In this document: piece by piece, positions 46,417 to 56,197 of the stretch
Layout of the letters: every line of letters starts with the position of its first letter
How positions within the stretch are numbered: position 1 is the first letter of the stretch
DNA from: Pleomorphovibrio marinus
GTDB taxonomy: Bacteria > Bacteroidota > Bacteroidia > Cytophagales > Cyclobacteriaceae
Direction of reading: 5' to 3'
Assembly: GCF_003347495.1 (NCBI RefSeq)
Contig: NZ_QCXY01000008.1
Coordinates: forward strand, 186,001-250,000
Length of the DNA stretch: 64,000 nt
Made by a program: the position numbers and the translations under genes
Notes under the pieces: model-generated
What the model was told of the DNA's origin: nothing
Database searches by the model: none
Seen by the model: the letters and a program-made list of their open reading frames with translations, nothing else

Positions 46417-47321
46417 TATAAATCTTTTTTTATAATCCTGGTAAAAACTCTTTTAGCCCTGACGTATAGGCTGTTGTGCTTTTTGAAGTTTTTTACAATC
46501 ACTGGATCAATTTTTGTTTCTGTAGGAAACACAAAAGAAGCTTTATCGGAGGTGTCTATTTCGTCTTCAAAGTTTTTGAAGTCACAGTTTTCACCCTCTG
46601 CACCAAAACCAATATTTGTTATCTTGGAAACTTTCGGAAACACATCATACATGTCGTTTTCGAATTGGTGATAGCAGAACCGTATAGCCCATGAGTTTAT
46701 TTTGCCCTTCATCTGCTTTGATAGCATATGGCTCATATCACTTCCACCACGGTTAAATCTCAATCTCCTAAAAAGGTTAAATCTAAAGTCTGCATAGTTT
46801 TTCACGCTCCAATCAACCTCTGTCCATTTTTCTCGCCATGTCCCCCAACCCCAAGATGAAGCCCTGTACCCAAAGGAAGAATCATAGGGGTAATCTCTGG
46901 GAATACAATCTTTATACGAAAATCCTGATATCGATAATATACGGTTGTCATTTTTATAGTGATCAAGGGCTTGGTTCATATAGTTCAAAAAATTTCTTGA
47001 AGTGAGCAAGTCGTCTTCGAGAACAATAACTTTTTCATATTGGGTAATAATTTGTGTTACTCCATCTATAATAGACTTGGCAAGTCCTTTATTTTGATCT
47101 TGTTCTATAATTGTAACCTTTTTGAATCCATTTACTGTATGAATATAATCACGAACCCCCTTTACTTTTAAAACATCTTTTTCTTTTTTGGCTCCATCAG
47201 AAAAAATAAACAATTCAGTGTCCTTCGCAAGAAAATTTTCTTGAAGATTTTGTATCGTGCTTTTCGTTTCAGTCAATCTTCCATAAACGAAAAGTACTAC
47301 TGGAGCTAAATTTTCACTCAT
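46416..47321 (-). CDS. GT2-like glycosyltransferase
   Basis: A 301-residue GT-A fold transferase. The N-terminus (V-V-L-F-V-Y-G-R) opens the nucleotide-sugar fold and a D-x-D-type motif is in V-I-V-L-E-D-D-L near residues 96-103. The following N-F-L-N-Y-M and S-I-S-G-F-S segments fit the GNT-I-like/GT2 relatives of polysaccharide loci. It is the first gene of a two-gene minus-strand unit with the GT4 gene. AT content is high. The transferred sugar is unknown. Confidence 0.82.
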   Translation of the reverse strand: MSENLAPVVLFVYGRLTETKSTIQNLQENFLAKDTELFIFSDGAKKEKDVLKVKGVRDYIHTVNGFKKVTIIEQDQNKGLAKSIIDGVTQIITQYEKVIVLEDDLLTSRNFLNYMNQALDHYKNDNRILSISGFSYKDCIPRDYPYDSSFGYRASSWGWGTWREKWTEVDWSVKNYADFRFNLFRRLRFNRGGSDMSHMLSKQMKGKINSWAIRFCYHQFENDMYDVFPKVSKITNIGFGAEGENCDFKNFEDEIDTSDKASFVFPTETKIDPVIVKNFKKHNSLYVRAKRVFTRIIKKDL

Positions 47322-48259
47322 TTTATATGCTGGTTTGTGATGCCTCTCTTTATTACAGATCTATATGTTTTTTGATCATTAAAGCAAGTTTTTTTATTTA
47401 ATATTATCTTTAAAAAAAAACTATAAATTGTCAATAATTTATGTCATACAATTTTACTTTCCTATAGTTTGAGAAATTATATTTGTTGTTTAAATTTAAT
47501 TATTATCCGCTGTATGCCGATAATGGAATAACCTTGTGACCAAGCCTCTAAATTTTGTCAGTAGTTTAGGATTTATAATATATACCGTATACTAGTTATT
47601 TTAGTAAAAATAGACATGTTTTGCGATTCTATCTATAATGGTATCTATTTTTTGGAAAGTAATCTTTTACCATCAACCCACAAATTGTTTTTTTTTATAT
47701 CTAAAGACCAATAGAAAATTTCAAATCAGTTGTTTTTTTATTTTAACCATTTTTTTCAGTCCGCTTTTCGCAGTTTGCAAATATAATAATTTGAGGACAT
47801 TAGTAATAGCAATTCAGGGTTATTAATAGTAATTATTTTATGCAAATTAGAATTTTCTCCGCCTCATATGTAATCGAAAAGTCTTTTTTTTATCTTGAAA
47901 ATGATGTTTTTTCGAGTTGCAACAAATTAAAAACTAATTTCTTAATGATTTATTAACAAGCATTTTGTTCAAGAAGCCTTCCCAATGGGGTTCAAATGTG
48001 AAAGGTATAGGTTTAAATTACAACCTTTTTCTCGCAAAAGACTTTTACTAAATCTGATTGCATTTAAAGGTAACTTAAAACTGGAAGAACTTCCAATCTT
48101 TTTTTGTTGGTAAAAAAATGAATGGTTCGTTTGGAATGAACCAAATAACTTCAACATAAAAGGAAAAGTGAAGCCAGGGAGAGGATAAAATTAGTGTTGG
48201 ATAAGTAAGAACCACCAAAATTGAATAAGTTTATGGCATAAATTTAAAGCCCATTTTTC
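47322..48259. other. AT-rich 0.9 kb intergenic region
   Basis: No gene, tRNA or terminator was recognised. It is very AT-rich with many T-runs. On the minus strand TATATTTG (47785-47778) matches TAnnTTTG and has a TTG 24 bases further upstream (47812-47810), so it may be a promoter for the glycosyltransferase pair, though it is about 450 bases from their start. Near 48220 the plus strand has TAAGTTTA, one base off the consensus, before the helicase gene. Confidence 0.5.
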
Positions 48260-50779
48260 ATGACCGCCAAAGCCAAAAAATCCAAGTCCAACAAATCGGA
48301 AAAAAAGAAAAACACGATTCCCTACCATAGGAAACCGGACAATCTGAGTTTAGATGAATGGCAGATAGGGCTGCGTCGGCAATTTGCGAGCCTGCAGGAA
48401 TTCAGCATAACCAACCTTGGTGCTGAGGCAGTTTTTTCGGACTATTCGGTTTACAATCCTCAGACCGACAATTCCTATAAAGTGGCCATCAGAAGCAACC
48501 CGGAGGAAATAGCCTCCGGCAAAAATTTCAATTTCTGCACCTGTTACGATTTCAAGACCAACGGTTTGGGAACCTGTAAACACATAGAAGCGGTCATCGG
48601 CCAAATCCAACGAAAAAAATCAACCCATTCCCAATTCAGCAAAGGAAACTTCCAACCCACCTATAGTTCTGTTTACCTTGAATATGGGCCTGATGAAAGA
48701 AAGGTCAAAATTAGGATTGGAAGCGAAGAAGCACGTAAGCTCAACGCACTTTCCAAGAAATACTTCTCAGAAAACGGAACAATCAAATCCACCGCTTTTG
48801 AAAAGTTTGATGAATTCCTGACAGAAGCCAAGAGCATTCAAGGTTCCTTCCGCTGCTATGAGGATGCCCTGACCTATATTTTTGAGGTAAGAGAAAAAAA
48901 CAGAAGGAAGGCCTGGATCTGGAAAAATCAAAATGGACTGGAAAACGGTTTGTTATCTCAGTACATCAAAGCGGAACTTCACCCTTATCAAAAGAAAGGT
49001 GTAGCATTTGCCGTTGAAGCAGGAAGGGCTTTGATTGCAGATGAAATGGGATTGGGCAAGACCCTTCAGGCCATTGCAGCTTCCGAGGTTTTGAAAAAGG
49101 AATTCGGCATCCAAAAAGTCCTGATCGTATGCCCCACTTCCCTTAAGTACCAGTGGAAATCTGAAATTGAGAAATTCACCGACAGTACCGTACATGTCAT
49201 AGAAGGGCTAAAGTTAAAAAGGGATCCTCAATATGCGGATGATAATATGTTCTATAAAATCGTCGGGCACCATACCGTGGGCAATGACCTGGACGTGATC
49301 AATGCCACTGAATTTGACCTGATCATTCTGGATGAAGCCCAACGGATCAAGAACTGGAAAGCCAAAATATCCCAGAACATCAAAAAACTGGAGTCCGAGT
49401 ATGCCATAGTCCTTACGGGAACACCACTGGAGAATAAACTGGAAGAACTGTATTCCGTCGTCCAATTTATCAATCCATTCAGGTTGGGAGCTCTTTACAG
49501 GTTCCTACATGACCATCAGGTTACCGAACCGGAAACAAGCAAGGTCATCGGATATAAGGACCTGAACAAAATCGGAAACATACTTTCGGATATCCTGATC
49601 CGCAGGACTAAGAGGATGGTGCTTCAGCAATTGCCGAGCAGGCAGGACAAGAACCTCTTTGTAATCATGACGGACAAACAAAGAGAGGTCCACAACGAAA
49701 GCTACGATTTGGTTTGCCGATTGGTCAACAAATGGAGAAAAATGGGATTTCTCCCTGAAAAGGACCGGCAAAGGTTGATGATCAACCTCAACATGATGCG
49801 GATGGTCTGCAACAGCACTTATATACTTGACCAGCAGACAAGGCATGATACCAAGATAGCCGAACTGATGGGAATTCTCGAGGAAATCTTCCAGATGCAA
49901 GGGGAGAAGGTGGTTATTTTCAGCCAATGGGAACGGATGACAAGATTGGTGGCCCGAGAACTTGATGATATGGGCATCCACTACGAGAACCTGCACGGCG
50001 GTATCCCTTCCAAGGACAGGAAATCCCTATTGGACAACTTTCTCAAGGATCCGGAGTGTAAGGTTTTTCTGAGTACCGATGCCGGAGGTGTTGGTCTGAA
50101 CCTGCAATCAGCGGCCTATCTGATCAATCTGGATATCCCTTGGAATCCGGCCGTTTTGGAGCAAAGGATTGCCAGAATCTACAGAATAGGCCAAAAGAAA
50201 AAAGTGAACATCATCAATTTGGTGACGACTGACAGCATCGAGCACCGCATGTTGGATGTGCTGAAATTTAAATCCTCCATGGCCGAGGGGGTATTGGATG
50301 CAGGGGACGATACCATCCTGATGCAGGAGGACAGGTTCAAGCAGTTTATGAACAGTGTCGAAACCATGGTGGATGAAAAGCAAACCTTCACCGAGGCATC
50401 CGTTCCAGAACCTGAGAATGAGGAAAAAAATGAGGAACCTTACCAAACGGCTCCATCATCCGATAAAAGAGAATCCGATCAAATTATACAATTGGGGCTA
50501 TTTGATACCGATATTCCTGAAAAACCAAATCCAAAACCCGCACCACCCCCTAAACAGGAAACCGGGTCCACGGGCATGGAATGGATGAGCCAGCTTTCAA
50601 AAGTGCTGGGCAGCCCGGCCCAGACCAAGGCCATGGTAAGTTCCCTCACCGAGAAGGATTCCCAAACCGGCAAGACCTACCTCAAATTGCCGGTAGAAAA
50701 TGAGGAGGCGGTGGAAAATGTCCTGAAAGGGATTGGGCAGCTATTTCAGGCCATTGATTGGAGTAAGTTTGGGAAGTGA
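48260..50779 (+). CDS. SWIM-domain SNF2 family helicase
   Basis: An 839-residue protein. A Lys/Ser-rich N-terminus (residues 1-18) precedes a SWIM zinc finger with Cys93, Cys95, Cys106 and His108. The SNF2 ATPase core follows: D-E-M-G-L-G-K-T near 260-267, D-E-A-Q near 357-360, L-T-G-T-P-L-E-N, F-S-Q-W-E-R, S-T-D-A-G-G-V-G-L-N-L-Q and R-I-Y-R-I-G-Q. The last 150 residues are low-complexity (Pro/Glu-rich) and then a short conserved-looking tail. Such enzymes move along double-stranded DNA. It borders the restriction region, so a defence role is possible but unproven. Confidence 0.9.
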   Translation: MTAKAKKSKSNKSEKKKNTIPYHRKPDNLSLDEWQIGLRRQFASLQEFSITNLGAEAVFSDYSVYNPQTDNSYKVAIRSNPEEIASGKNFNFCTCYDFKTNGLGTCKHIEAVIGQIQRKKSTHSQFSKGNFQPTYSSVYLEYGPDERKVKIRIGSEEARKLNALSKKYFSENGTIKSTAFEKFDEFLTEAKSIQGSFRCYEDALTYIFEVREKNRRKAWIWKNQNGLENGLLSQYIKAELHPYQKKGVAFAVEAGRALIADEMGLGKTLQAIAASEVLKKEFGIQKVLIVCPTSLKYQWKSEIEKFTDSTVHVIEGLKLKRDPQYADDNMFYKIVGHHTVGNDLDVINATEFDLIILDEAQRIKNWKAKISQNIKKLESEYAIVLTGTPLENKLEELYSVVQFINPFRLGALYRFLHDHQVTEPETSKVIGYKDLNKIGNILSDILIRRTKRMVLQQLPSRQDKNLFVIMTDKQREVHNESYDLVCRLVNKWRKMGFLPEKDRQRLMINLNMMRMVCNSTYILDQQTRHDTKIAELMGILEEIFQMQGEKVVIFSQWERMTRLVARELDDMGIHYENLHGGIPSKDRKSLLDNFLKDPECKVFLSTDAGGVGLNLQSAAYLINLDIPWNPAVLEQRIARIYRIGQKKKVNIINLVTTDSIEHRMLDVLKFKSSMAEGVLDAGDDTILMQEDRFKQFMNSVETMVDEKQTFTEASVPEPENEEKNEEPYQTAPSSDKRESDQIIQLGLFDTDIPEKPNPKPAPPPKQETGSTGMEWMSQLSKVLGSPAQTKAMVSSLTEKDSQTGKTYLKLPVENEEAVENVLKGIGQLFQAIDWSKFGK

Positions 50780-51167
50780 TTGGGTTGTCAATAAATAGGG
50801 GAATTATTTTAACCAACGTTCGTTAAAGGTCTCGATTATTTGGGGTTTTTACCATTTTTTCCCACCATATGTAGACCCTATGGGACAATATATAAGGGGG
50901 TGGCCATACTACTATGGAATTTGTTGAATTTATCAACATCGAACCATCAAACCATCATCATCCACCTATCTATATGGGGATTGGCCTTTGACTACGCTCA
51001 GGGGCCAGATTGAGGGGTGTGGAAAATTAAGATTTGTCTATCAAGTATTTTTTTCAAAAAAACTCATATTTTAAAAACAGAAACTTTTTGGAGCTGACTA
51101 ATAGTTAACAACTTGTGGAAGTTTTTTTATTGAGAAGATAAATATATCTTTCTTTGTAGGACTGCCA
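50780..51167. other. Intergenic region with a REP-like element
   Basis: 388 bases between the helicase gene and the end of the DUF488-linked pair. Apart from the REP-like element at 50983-51006 (separate entry) it is AT-rich, without a recognised gene or clear terminator. Confidence 0.5.
50983..51006. repeat. REP-like palindromic element, intergenic copy
   Basis: On the minus strand it contains CCTGAGCGTAGTCAAAGG. GGCC at both ends and TGA/TCA inside can pair. It differs at two positions from CCTGAGCGGAGTCGAAGG found inside hsdR at 54784-54801, so both belong to one short repeat family. Confidence 0.65.
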
Positions 51168-51986
51168 TTAGAACAATGACGTTTGAGTGGTAGGTTTTGG
51201 GTGAAATGTCCCAATAATTACAAACGGGTTGGGAGCAGTATTATGATGAAGTTTAGTAGTTCCAAGAAACAAATATAAATCTTTGGTTCGTGCAAAATCA
51301 TCGAAGTATTTCTTCCTTACATCTGCACAAGCAAGTTTCTCCTCCCCACCATTTCTATTTAGTGAGTTCCAGAAAAGTTGACCAATTTCCCAGTCTTCGA
51401 TCATCATTGTACTGGATATTCCTTCCACATCTTTAAGCTTGTATGAGAATTTATAGGGAAGTTTTTTTACTACTTGAAATTTACCTTCCTTGTCAGAAGA
51501 CTCAAATAAGTTGAGTTGATTTAACTTATCAAGTTTTTCCTTGCTCCATTCCCTATCCACGCTTTTAATTTCAAGATCTAAAATTTGAGATGGTTTAAAA
51601 ACTGCTAATGAAGTGCCTATTTCTTTATTTTTAGCCTCAGAAATTAATTCACTTAGGCTTGTATAGACATTATTCAAAACGACTTTTCGCCTGTCTTTCC
51701 AATCATCGCCGTCAGGCTTGATTTCTCCTAAAATTTTAATTTCAGTATCGTGGCTTACCGGACGGTAACTTTCCTTTCTGAAATCAGAGGTATTCTTGAC
51801 AAGGTCAATCTCAATCCATTGATATTTTGAATATTGCTGGCTGTATTTCTTCTTACGAAACTGGATGGGGTAAATTCTTATCCAGGTACCGTCTTCTTTG
51901 AATCCTGCTGTACAAACAAGTTCATCATATTTGGCGGAAAGTGAAGGATAGGTTTTGACGGTAATTAATACTTTCTCCTTGGGCAT
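51168..51986 (-). CDS. Unknown partner of the DUF488 fusion protein
   Basis: A 272-residue protein I cannot place in a named family. The first 120 residues look like a small beta barrel with K-V-L-I-T-V-K-T-Y-P near the start, C-T-A-G-F near 26-30 and W-I-R-I-Y-P near 35-40; a helical middle and a C-terminal part with L-F-L-G-T-T...I-I-G-T-F follow. There is no signal peptide. It starts on the last base of the stop codon of the DUF488 fusion gene (TAATG), so the two are translated together and probably act together. Confidence 0.65.
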   Translation of the reverse strand: MPKEKVLITVKTYPSLSAKYDELVCTAGFKEDGTWIRIYPIQFRKKKYSQQYSKYQWIEIDLVKNTSDFRKESYRPVSHDTEIKILGEIKPDGDDWKDRRKVVLNNVYTSLSELISEAKNKEIGTSLAVFKPSQILDLEIKSVDREWSKEKLDKLNQLNLFESSDKEGKFQVVKKLPYKFSYKLKDVEGISSTMMIEDWEIGQLFWNSLNRNGGEEKLACADVRKKYFDDFARTKDLYLFLGTTKLHHNTAPNPFVIIGTFHPKPTTQTSLF

Positions 51987-52882
51987 TACAAGTTTTTTTG
52001 ATCAATGGTCCAGTTTGGAAGTTGTTTTAATGCATTTGCTACTCTACTTCTATGGCACATACAAGGTTCTTTTTCGAAACAAGTAATTGCAATTCGCTTA
52101 TATTTTCCTGTCAGATTATAAATTTCCTCCAATTTTACCCTATTATTAACAAGGGTGGTTTTTTCATATTCATCAAAAAGCTTATTGAAATCGTTTATTG
52201 TTTTTAAGTCTACCCGCTTTTCTGAGTCAATACCCAATTGAGGAATGTGTAAATATTCGATCCCAACGCTTTCGCAGGCTCTTTTCAACTGACTCTTTGA
52301 AAAACCAAATTTCATGCTCAATGGATTCTTACGAACATCGCAAAGCAATTTTACATCATTAATTATGAGTTTATTCAAATATGTCTCAAGACTGATCCCT
52401 TCATACCCAATCGTAAAAAATGCGGGATTGTCAAAACTTCTTTTTTGTGCGTTAACCTTTTCAAGCTCTTTGTCTGTTAAGAGTTCATCAGCAATTTGAC
52501 TCTTTATAGCAAAATAGGGATACTTGATATAAGTGTATTTTACCAGTTCCTTCTGATTTAATCCTGCAACCTCTTCTTTTGTTTGCTTAATTGCAGCTTG
52601 ATCTTCTTTTTTCAGGGTAGGAAAAAAGGATTCAACTGAGTTATTAATCCAATCAGAACCAAAAGTATTCGTTTTATCAATTACAACTTCCTTTTTGGAC
52701 AAGGTAGATAAATCTTGATTAGCCTGAAATGAAAAGCTTCCATATTTATAAGGAACAAAATCATAGGATTTTTTTGCCTGTTTTCTAGTTACCAGCAAGA
52801 GTATTTTTTGGAGTTTGGTATGAGACAAAACCCCATCAAATTCCTCTAATATTCCTAGCAACAATTTCCTTCGGTAATACAT
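51986..52882 (-). CDS. Panacea/SocA-like domain fused to DUF488
   Basis: A 298-residue protein with two parts. The N-terminal region (about 1-110) has L-S-H-T-K-L-Q-K-I-L near residue 19-28 and P-Y-K-Y-G-S-F-S near 44-51, reminiscent of the Panacea/SocA-type antitoxin domain (DUF4065). The C-terminal half (from about 150) is DUF488: F-F-T-I-G-Y-E-G, C-D-V-R-K-N-P, G-F-S-K-S-Q-L and C-F-E-K-E-P-C-M-C-H-R. DUF488 has no proven biochemical function. It is coupled to the downstream unknown gene and lies beside a restriction operon. Confidence 0.78.
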   Translation of the reverse strand: MYYRRKLLLGILEEFDGVLSHTKLQKILLLVTRKQAKKSYDFVPYKYGSFSFQANQDLSTLSKKEVVIDKTNTFGSDWINNSVESFFPTLKKEDQAAIKQTKEEVAGLNQKELVKYTYIKYPYFAIKSQIADELLTDKELEKVNAQKRSFDNPAFFTIGYEGISLETYLNKLIINDVKLLCDVRKNPLSMKFGFSKSQLKRACESVGIEYLHIPQLGIDSEKRVDLKTINDFNKLFDEYEKTTLVNNRVKLEEIYNLTGKYKRIAITCFEKEPCMCHRSRVANALKQLPNWTIDQKNL

Positions 52883-53110
52883 GGCACAAATTTAAGAAAT
52901 AACTATACTAACTACTACAGTTTTGAGAAAACAGGAAAGTGCAATTCTACCCATTGGTATGAGCCCTAAAACCTGTATTCAAACACATTTATGAACCGGG
53001 TTTCGTGTAAATGAACTATGCACCAAATCAGACTTAGAGGCGAGAAAGACAGGGATAAGACTGGCTGCTATTAGAAGGATTAGTGGATCTGAAATTAGGT
53101 TAGAGGCCGT

Positions 53111-56100
53111 TTACCTTCCCAAGCTTGGACTATCAATAATCCTTTTCATGGTGTCGAAAAAGGCCCGGTAAAAGGAGTCATCTTTGGCGTAGAGTTTATA
53201 CAGTTCCAACTCCTTTTTCCTCTGTTTGCCCATCACCTCATCCAATATTTTCTTAAAGGCCAAGTCCCTGTTTTGGGTGTCGGTGTTGTCGGCTACCTTG
53301 GATTGGTAGTCAGGGTGCGCTTGGATGTGCTTGCTTAAGGTGACGAATTTCACCCGCTGGTCTTCGGGGGTGGCATTCCAGCCCTGGAACCACCTTTCAT
53401 TAAAGGCTTTGATGATTTCATCTAGGGGATCCTTGTCTTCGTCACCACCATGCGGACCCCTGGGATTAGGATTTTGGGGATCTAATTCCGAGGCCGAATC
53501 ATCCAATCCAATGGCATGATTGAGCTTGGTCCGTTCTAGTCCATAGGTAGACAAATCCACCGATTCCAATAATTCGTCCACCAATTCATCTTCTTTGGTT
53601 TTCACAATCAACTTCGGAACCAGGAATTTTAGAAACCAGAACAGCTTTTCCCATTCCACTACTTCATAGGGTAAAATAGAGGCCATTTGTCCGTAGATTT
53701 TCACAAACTGCTTGGCCTTAATTTTAAAGTCTATTTTTTCATCCTCTTCCAGTTCCAATTCATGGTTGAATCGGTTGGCGGCCACATCGATGATTGGACT
53801 AAGCTGCTGTGCATCGATGCCTTCAAAATATTTTTCTACGAAGGATTCTACTTCTGCCCCTTCGTAAACGCCTACTTCATCCAATAGCCCTTTCAGGTCG
53901 TGGAGTACGTTGATGTCCGTGGCCCGGCTAAGGGAGGTTGAAGTGTAGAAAGGGTCAAAGGAAGCTTTGATATCCTCTACCTGATTGAAAAAATCCAAGA
54001 TAAACAGGTCCTCTGTTTTTTTGCCCAATTTATCGGCTGCACGGTTCAGTCGGCTCAACGCCTGAACGGCCATGACTCCCTGTAGCTTTTTATCCACATA
54101 CATGGTACATAGCTTGGGCTGGTCAAATCCCGTAAGGTACTTGTTGGCCACGACCAATAGCCGGTAATCCTCCGAATCGAATTTTTCCCGAGTATCTTTT
54201 TCTGCAAAACCATTTAAATCTCCCTCAGTGTATTCCAGGCCATCCACGATTTTTTTGCCAGAAAAAGCGATGGCAATAGTAAACGGATTTCCTTTATCGG
54301 CTAAGATCCTTTTGATGGCCAGATAATAGCGAATGGCGGACTCAATGTTTTGGGTCACCACCATGCCCTTGGCCTTTCCCTTCAACTTTTTGGTGTTATA
54401 CACTTTGCTTATAAAGTGTTCCATCATGATTTCTGCCTTGGTCGCAATGGTGCGTTTGTCACGCTCCACATAGGCCCGCAGTTTTTTCTGTGCCTTCTTA
54501 GTATCGAAAAGGGGGTTGTCTTCTATCGACTTTTTTATTTCATAGTAGCTTTTGTAAGTGGTATAATTGGCCAGGACATCGAGTATAAAACCTTCTTCAA
54601 TGGCCTGCTTCATGGAATACAAATGGAAAGGTTGGAATGAACCATCTTCCTGTTTTTCCCCAAACCGCTCTAAGGTGGCATTTTTCGGCGTAGCCGTAAA
54701 TGCCAAATAAGAGGCATTGCCCTTCATTTTTCGGGCCTGCATGGCTTTTAGGATTTTGTCTTGTGTGTCTTCCTCCTCCCTGTCCTGAGCGGAGTCGAAG
54801 GACTCTTCATTGATTCCCATGGCCTGGTTCATCGTTCCTGCTGCCGTACCGCTTTGTGAACTGTGGGCTTCGTCTATAATGACGGCAAAGCGTTTGTCGC
54901 TCAAATCCGCTATGCCATCCACGATAAAGGGGAATTTCTGTATGGTGGTGATGATGATCTTTTTGCCTTGCTCCAAGCTGTTTTTCAAATCATTGGAGGA
55001 ATAAGCCGGGGCAACAATGTTTTTTACCTCTGAAAAATCTTTAATGTTATCACGCAATTGCTTGTCCAATAGCCTTCTATCGGTGACCACAATCACGGAG
55101 TCAAACAAAGGATGCTGAATGCCCTTGGAACCGGGTAGCCCTTCTCTTTGGGGATAGGTTTCTATCAACTGATAGGCCGCCCAGGTAATGGAATTGGATT
55201 TGCCCGAACCGGCGGAATGCTGGATCAAATAGGTATGGCCTACCCCATTTCCGGATGCATGCTTTAACAGTTTACGCACCACATCCAGTTGGTGGTAGCG
55301 CGGGAAAAAAAGCGTGCGCTTGCTTAGGGGATCTGTGGCTTTGCCATCAAAACGCACGAAATGCTTAAGGATATTGGCGAGGCTTTCCCGGGTAAACACT
55401 TCCTCCCAGAGGTAGCTGGACTTGTGCCCAAAGGGATTGGTCGGATTGCCTTTGCCATGGTTATGGCCCTTATTGAAGGGCAGGAAGAAGGATTTGCTGC
55501 CATCCAATTTCGTGCACATATACACTTCATCGGTATCTACCGCAAAGTGTACCACCGCACGGCCAAACTGCATTAGGGGCTGGCGAATGTCCCTGTCGTA
55601 TTTGTATTGCTTGATCCCATGGAATCTGGCATTTTGGCCGGTCCATTGGTTTTTGAGTTCCAGGGTGGCGATGGCCAGGCCATTGACAAAAACCACCATG
55701 TCGATTTCTTCATGGCTGTTTTCCAGGTTGTAATGAACTTGCCGGGTCACGCTGAACTCATTTTTGGCAAAGTTGTCCTTTACCGTCTGGCTGCTGCTGG
55801 CCATGGGCAACTGGTACAACAAGGTGAAATGGGCATCCTCCACCTCCAACCCTTTGCGGAGGACCCGAAGGATGCCGTATTTTTTGACCATGCGGTCGTA
55901 GCGTTGCAGGATTTTTAACTTCCAGTCGGATGAGCGTTGTAGCTTTTCCAGCTCTTCCTTTTGGGTGGCTTCCAAAAAGTGCCAAAAACGGGTTTCATCC
56001 AGGGCGTATTCGGCATTAAAGTCATTGGTATTACCGATATAAAAACCATTGCCGCCACGGTATAATTCGGTAGGCTCACTAACCGCTTGTTCTTTCTGAA

Positions 56101-56197
56101 TAGAATTGTCTGCTTCTAAAACATCCTCCAAGCAGGTTCCTGTTAGGGCTTTTTCGATGGAGGATTCCAGGGCAGCTTCGTTGGTTTGGCTAGGCAT
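53111..56197 (-). CDS. hsdR: Type I restriction enzyme subunit R
   Basis: A 1028-residue motor-nuclease subunit. The N-terminal PD-(D/E)XK site is E-E-I-D...A-T-L-E-L-K near residue 181. The translocase has Walker A S-A-G-S-G-K-S near 328-334, D-E-A-H near 441-444 and F-T-A-T-P near 485, followed by the second RecA-like domain and a helical C-terminus. Near residue 466 a REP-like repeat is read in frame as S-F-D-S-A-Q-D-R, in a loop that is variable in the family. It overlaps the GHKL gene by eight bases. It needs HsdM and HsdS to act, but hsdM in this operon is broken. Confidence 0.93.
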   Translation of the reverse strand: MPSQTNEAALESSIEKALTGTCLEDVLEADNSIQKEQAVSEPTELYRGGNGFYIGNTNDFNAEYALDETRFWHFLEATQKEELEKLQRSSDWKLKILQRYDRMVKKYGILRVLRKGLEVEDAHFTLLYQLPMASSSQTVKDNFAKNEFSVTRQVHYNLENSHEEIDMVVFVNGLAIATLELKNQWTGQNARFHGIKQYKYDRDIRQPLMQFGRAVVHFAVDTDEVYMCTKLDGSKSFFLPFNKGHNHGKGNPTNPFGHKSSYLWEEVFTRESLANILKHFVRFDGKATDPLSKRTLFFPRYHQLDVVRKLLKHASGNGVGHTYLIQHSAGSGKSNSITWAAYQLIETYPQREGLPGSKGIQHPLFDSVIVVTDRRLLDKQLRDNIKDFSEVKNIVAPAYSSNDLKNSLEQGKKIIITTIQKFPFIVDGIADLSDKRFAVIIDEAHSSQSGTAAGTMNQAMGINEESFDSAQDREEEDTQDKILKAMQARKMKGNASYLAFTATPKNATLERFGEKQEDGSFQPFHLYSMKQAIEEGFILDVLANYTTYKSYYEIKKSIEDNPLFDTKKAQKKLRAYVERDKRTIATKAEIMMEHFISKVYNTKKLKGKAKGMVVTQNIESAIRYYLAIKRILADKGNPFTIAIAFSGKKIVDGLEYTEGDLNGFAEKDTREKFDSEDYRLLVVANKYLTGFDQPKLCTMYVDKKLQGVMAVQALSRLNRAADKLGKKTEDLFILDFFNQVEDIKASFDPFYTSTSLSRATDINVLHDLKGLLDEVGVYEGAEVESFVEKYFEGIDAQQLSPIIDVAANRFNHELELEEDEKIDFKIKAKQFVKIYGQMASILPYEVVEWEKLFWFLKFLVPKLIVKTKEDELVDELLESVDLSTYGLERTKLNHAIGLDDSASELDPQNPNPRGPHGGDEDKDPLDEIIKAFNERWFQGWNATPEDQRVKFVTLSKHIQAHPDYQSKVADNTDTQNRDLAFKKILDEVMGKQRKKELELYKLYAKDDSFYRAFFDTMKRIIDSPSLGR
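54782..54803. repeat. REP-like palindrome inside hsdR
   Basis: GTCCT and AGGAC flank the core GAGCGGAGTCGA. Read in the hsdR frame it gives E-S-F-D-S-A-Q-D-R. The core is shared with the intergenic copy at 50983-51006 (two mismatches over 18 bases). Confidence 0.7.

Noticed and set aside
52990-53160. Plus-strand open frame reading R-V-N-E-L-C-T-K-S-D-L-E-A-R near the hsdR 3' end
   Set aside because: It has no credible start, runs into antisense of hsdR and gives no recognisable family.
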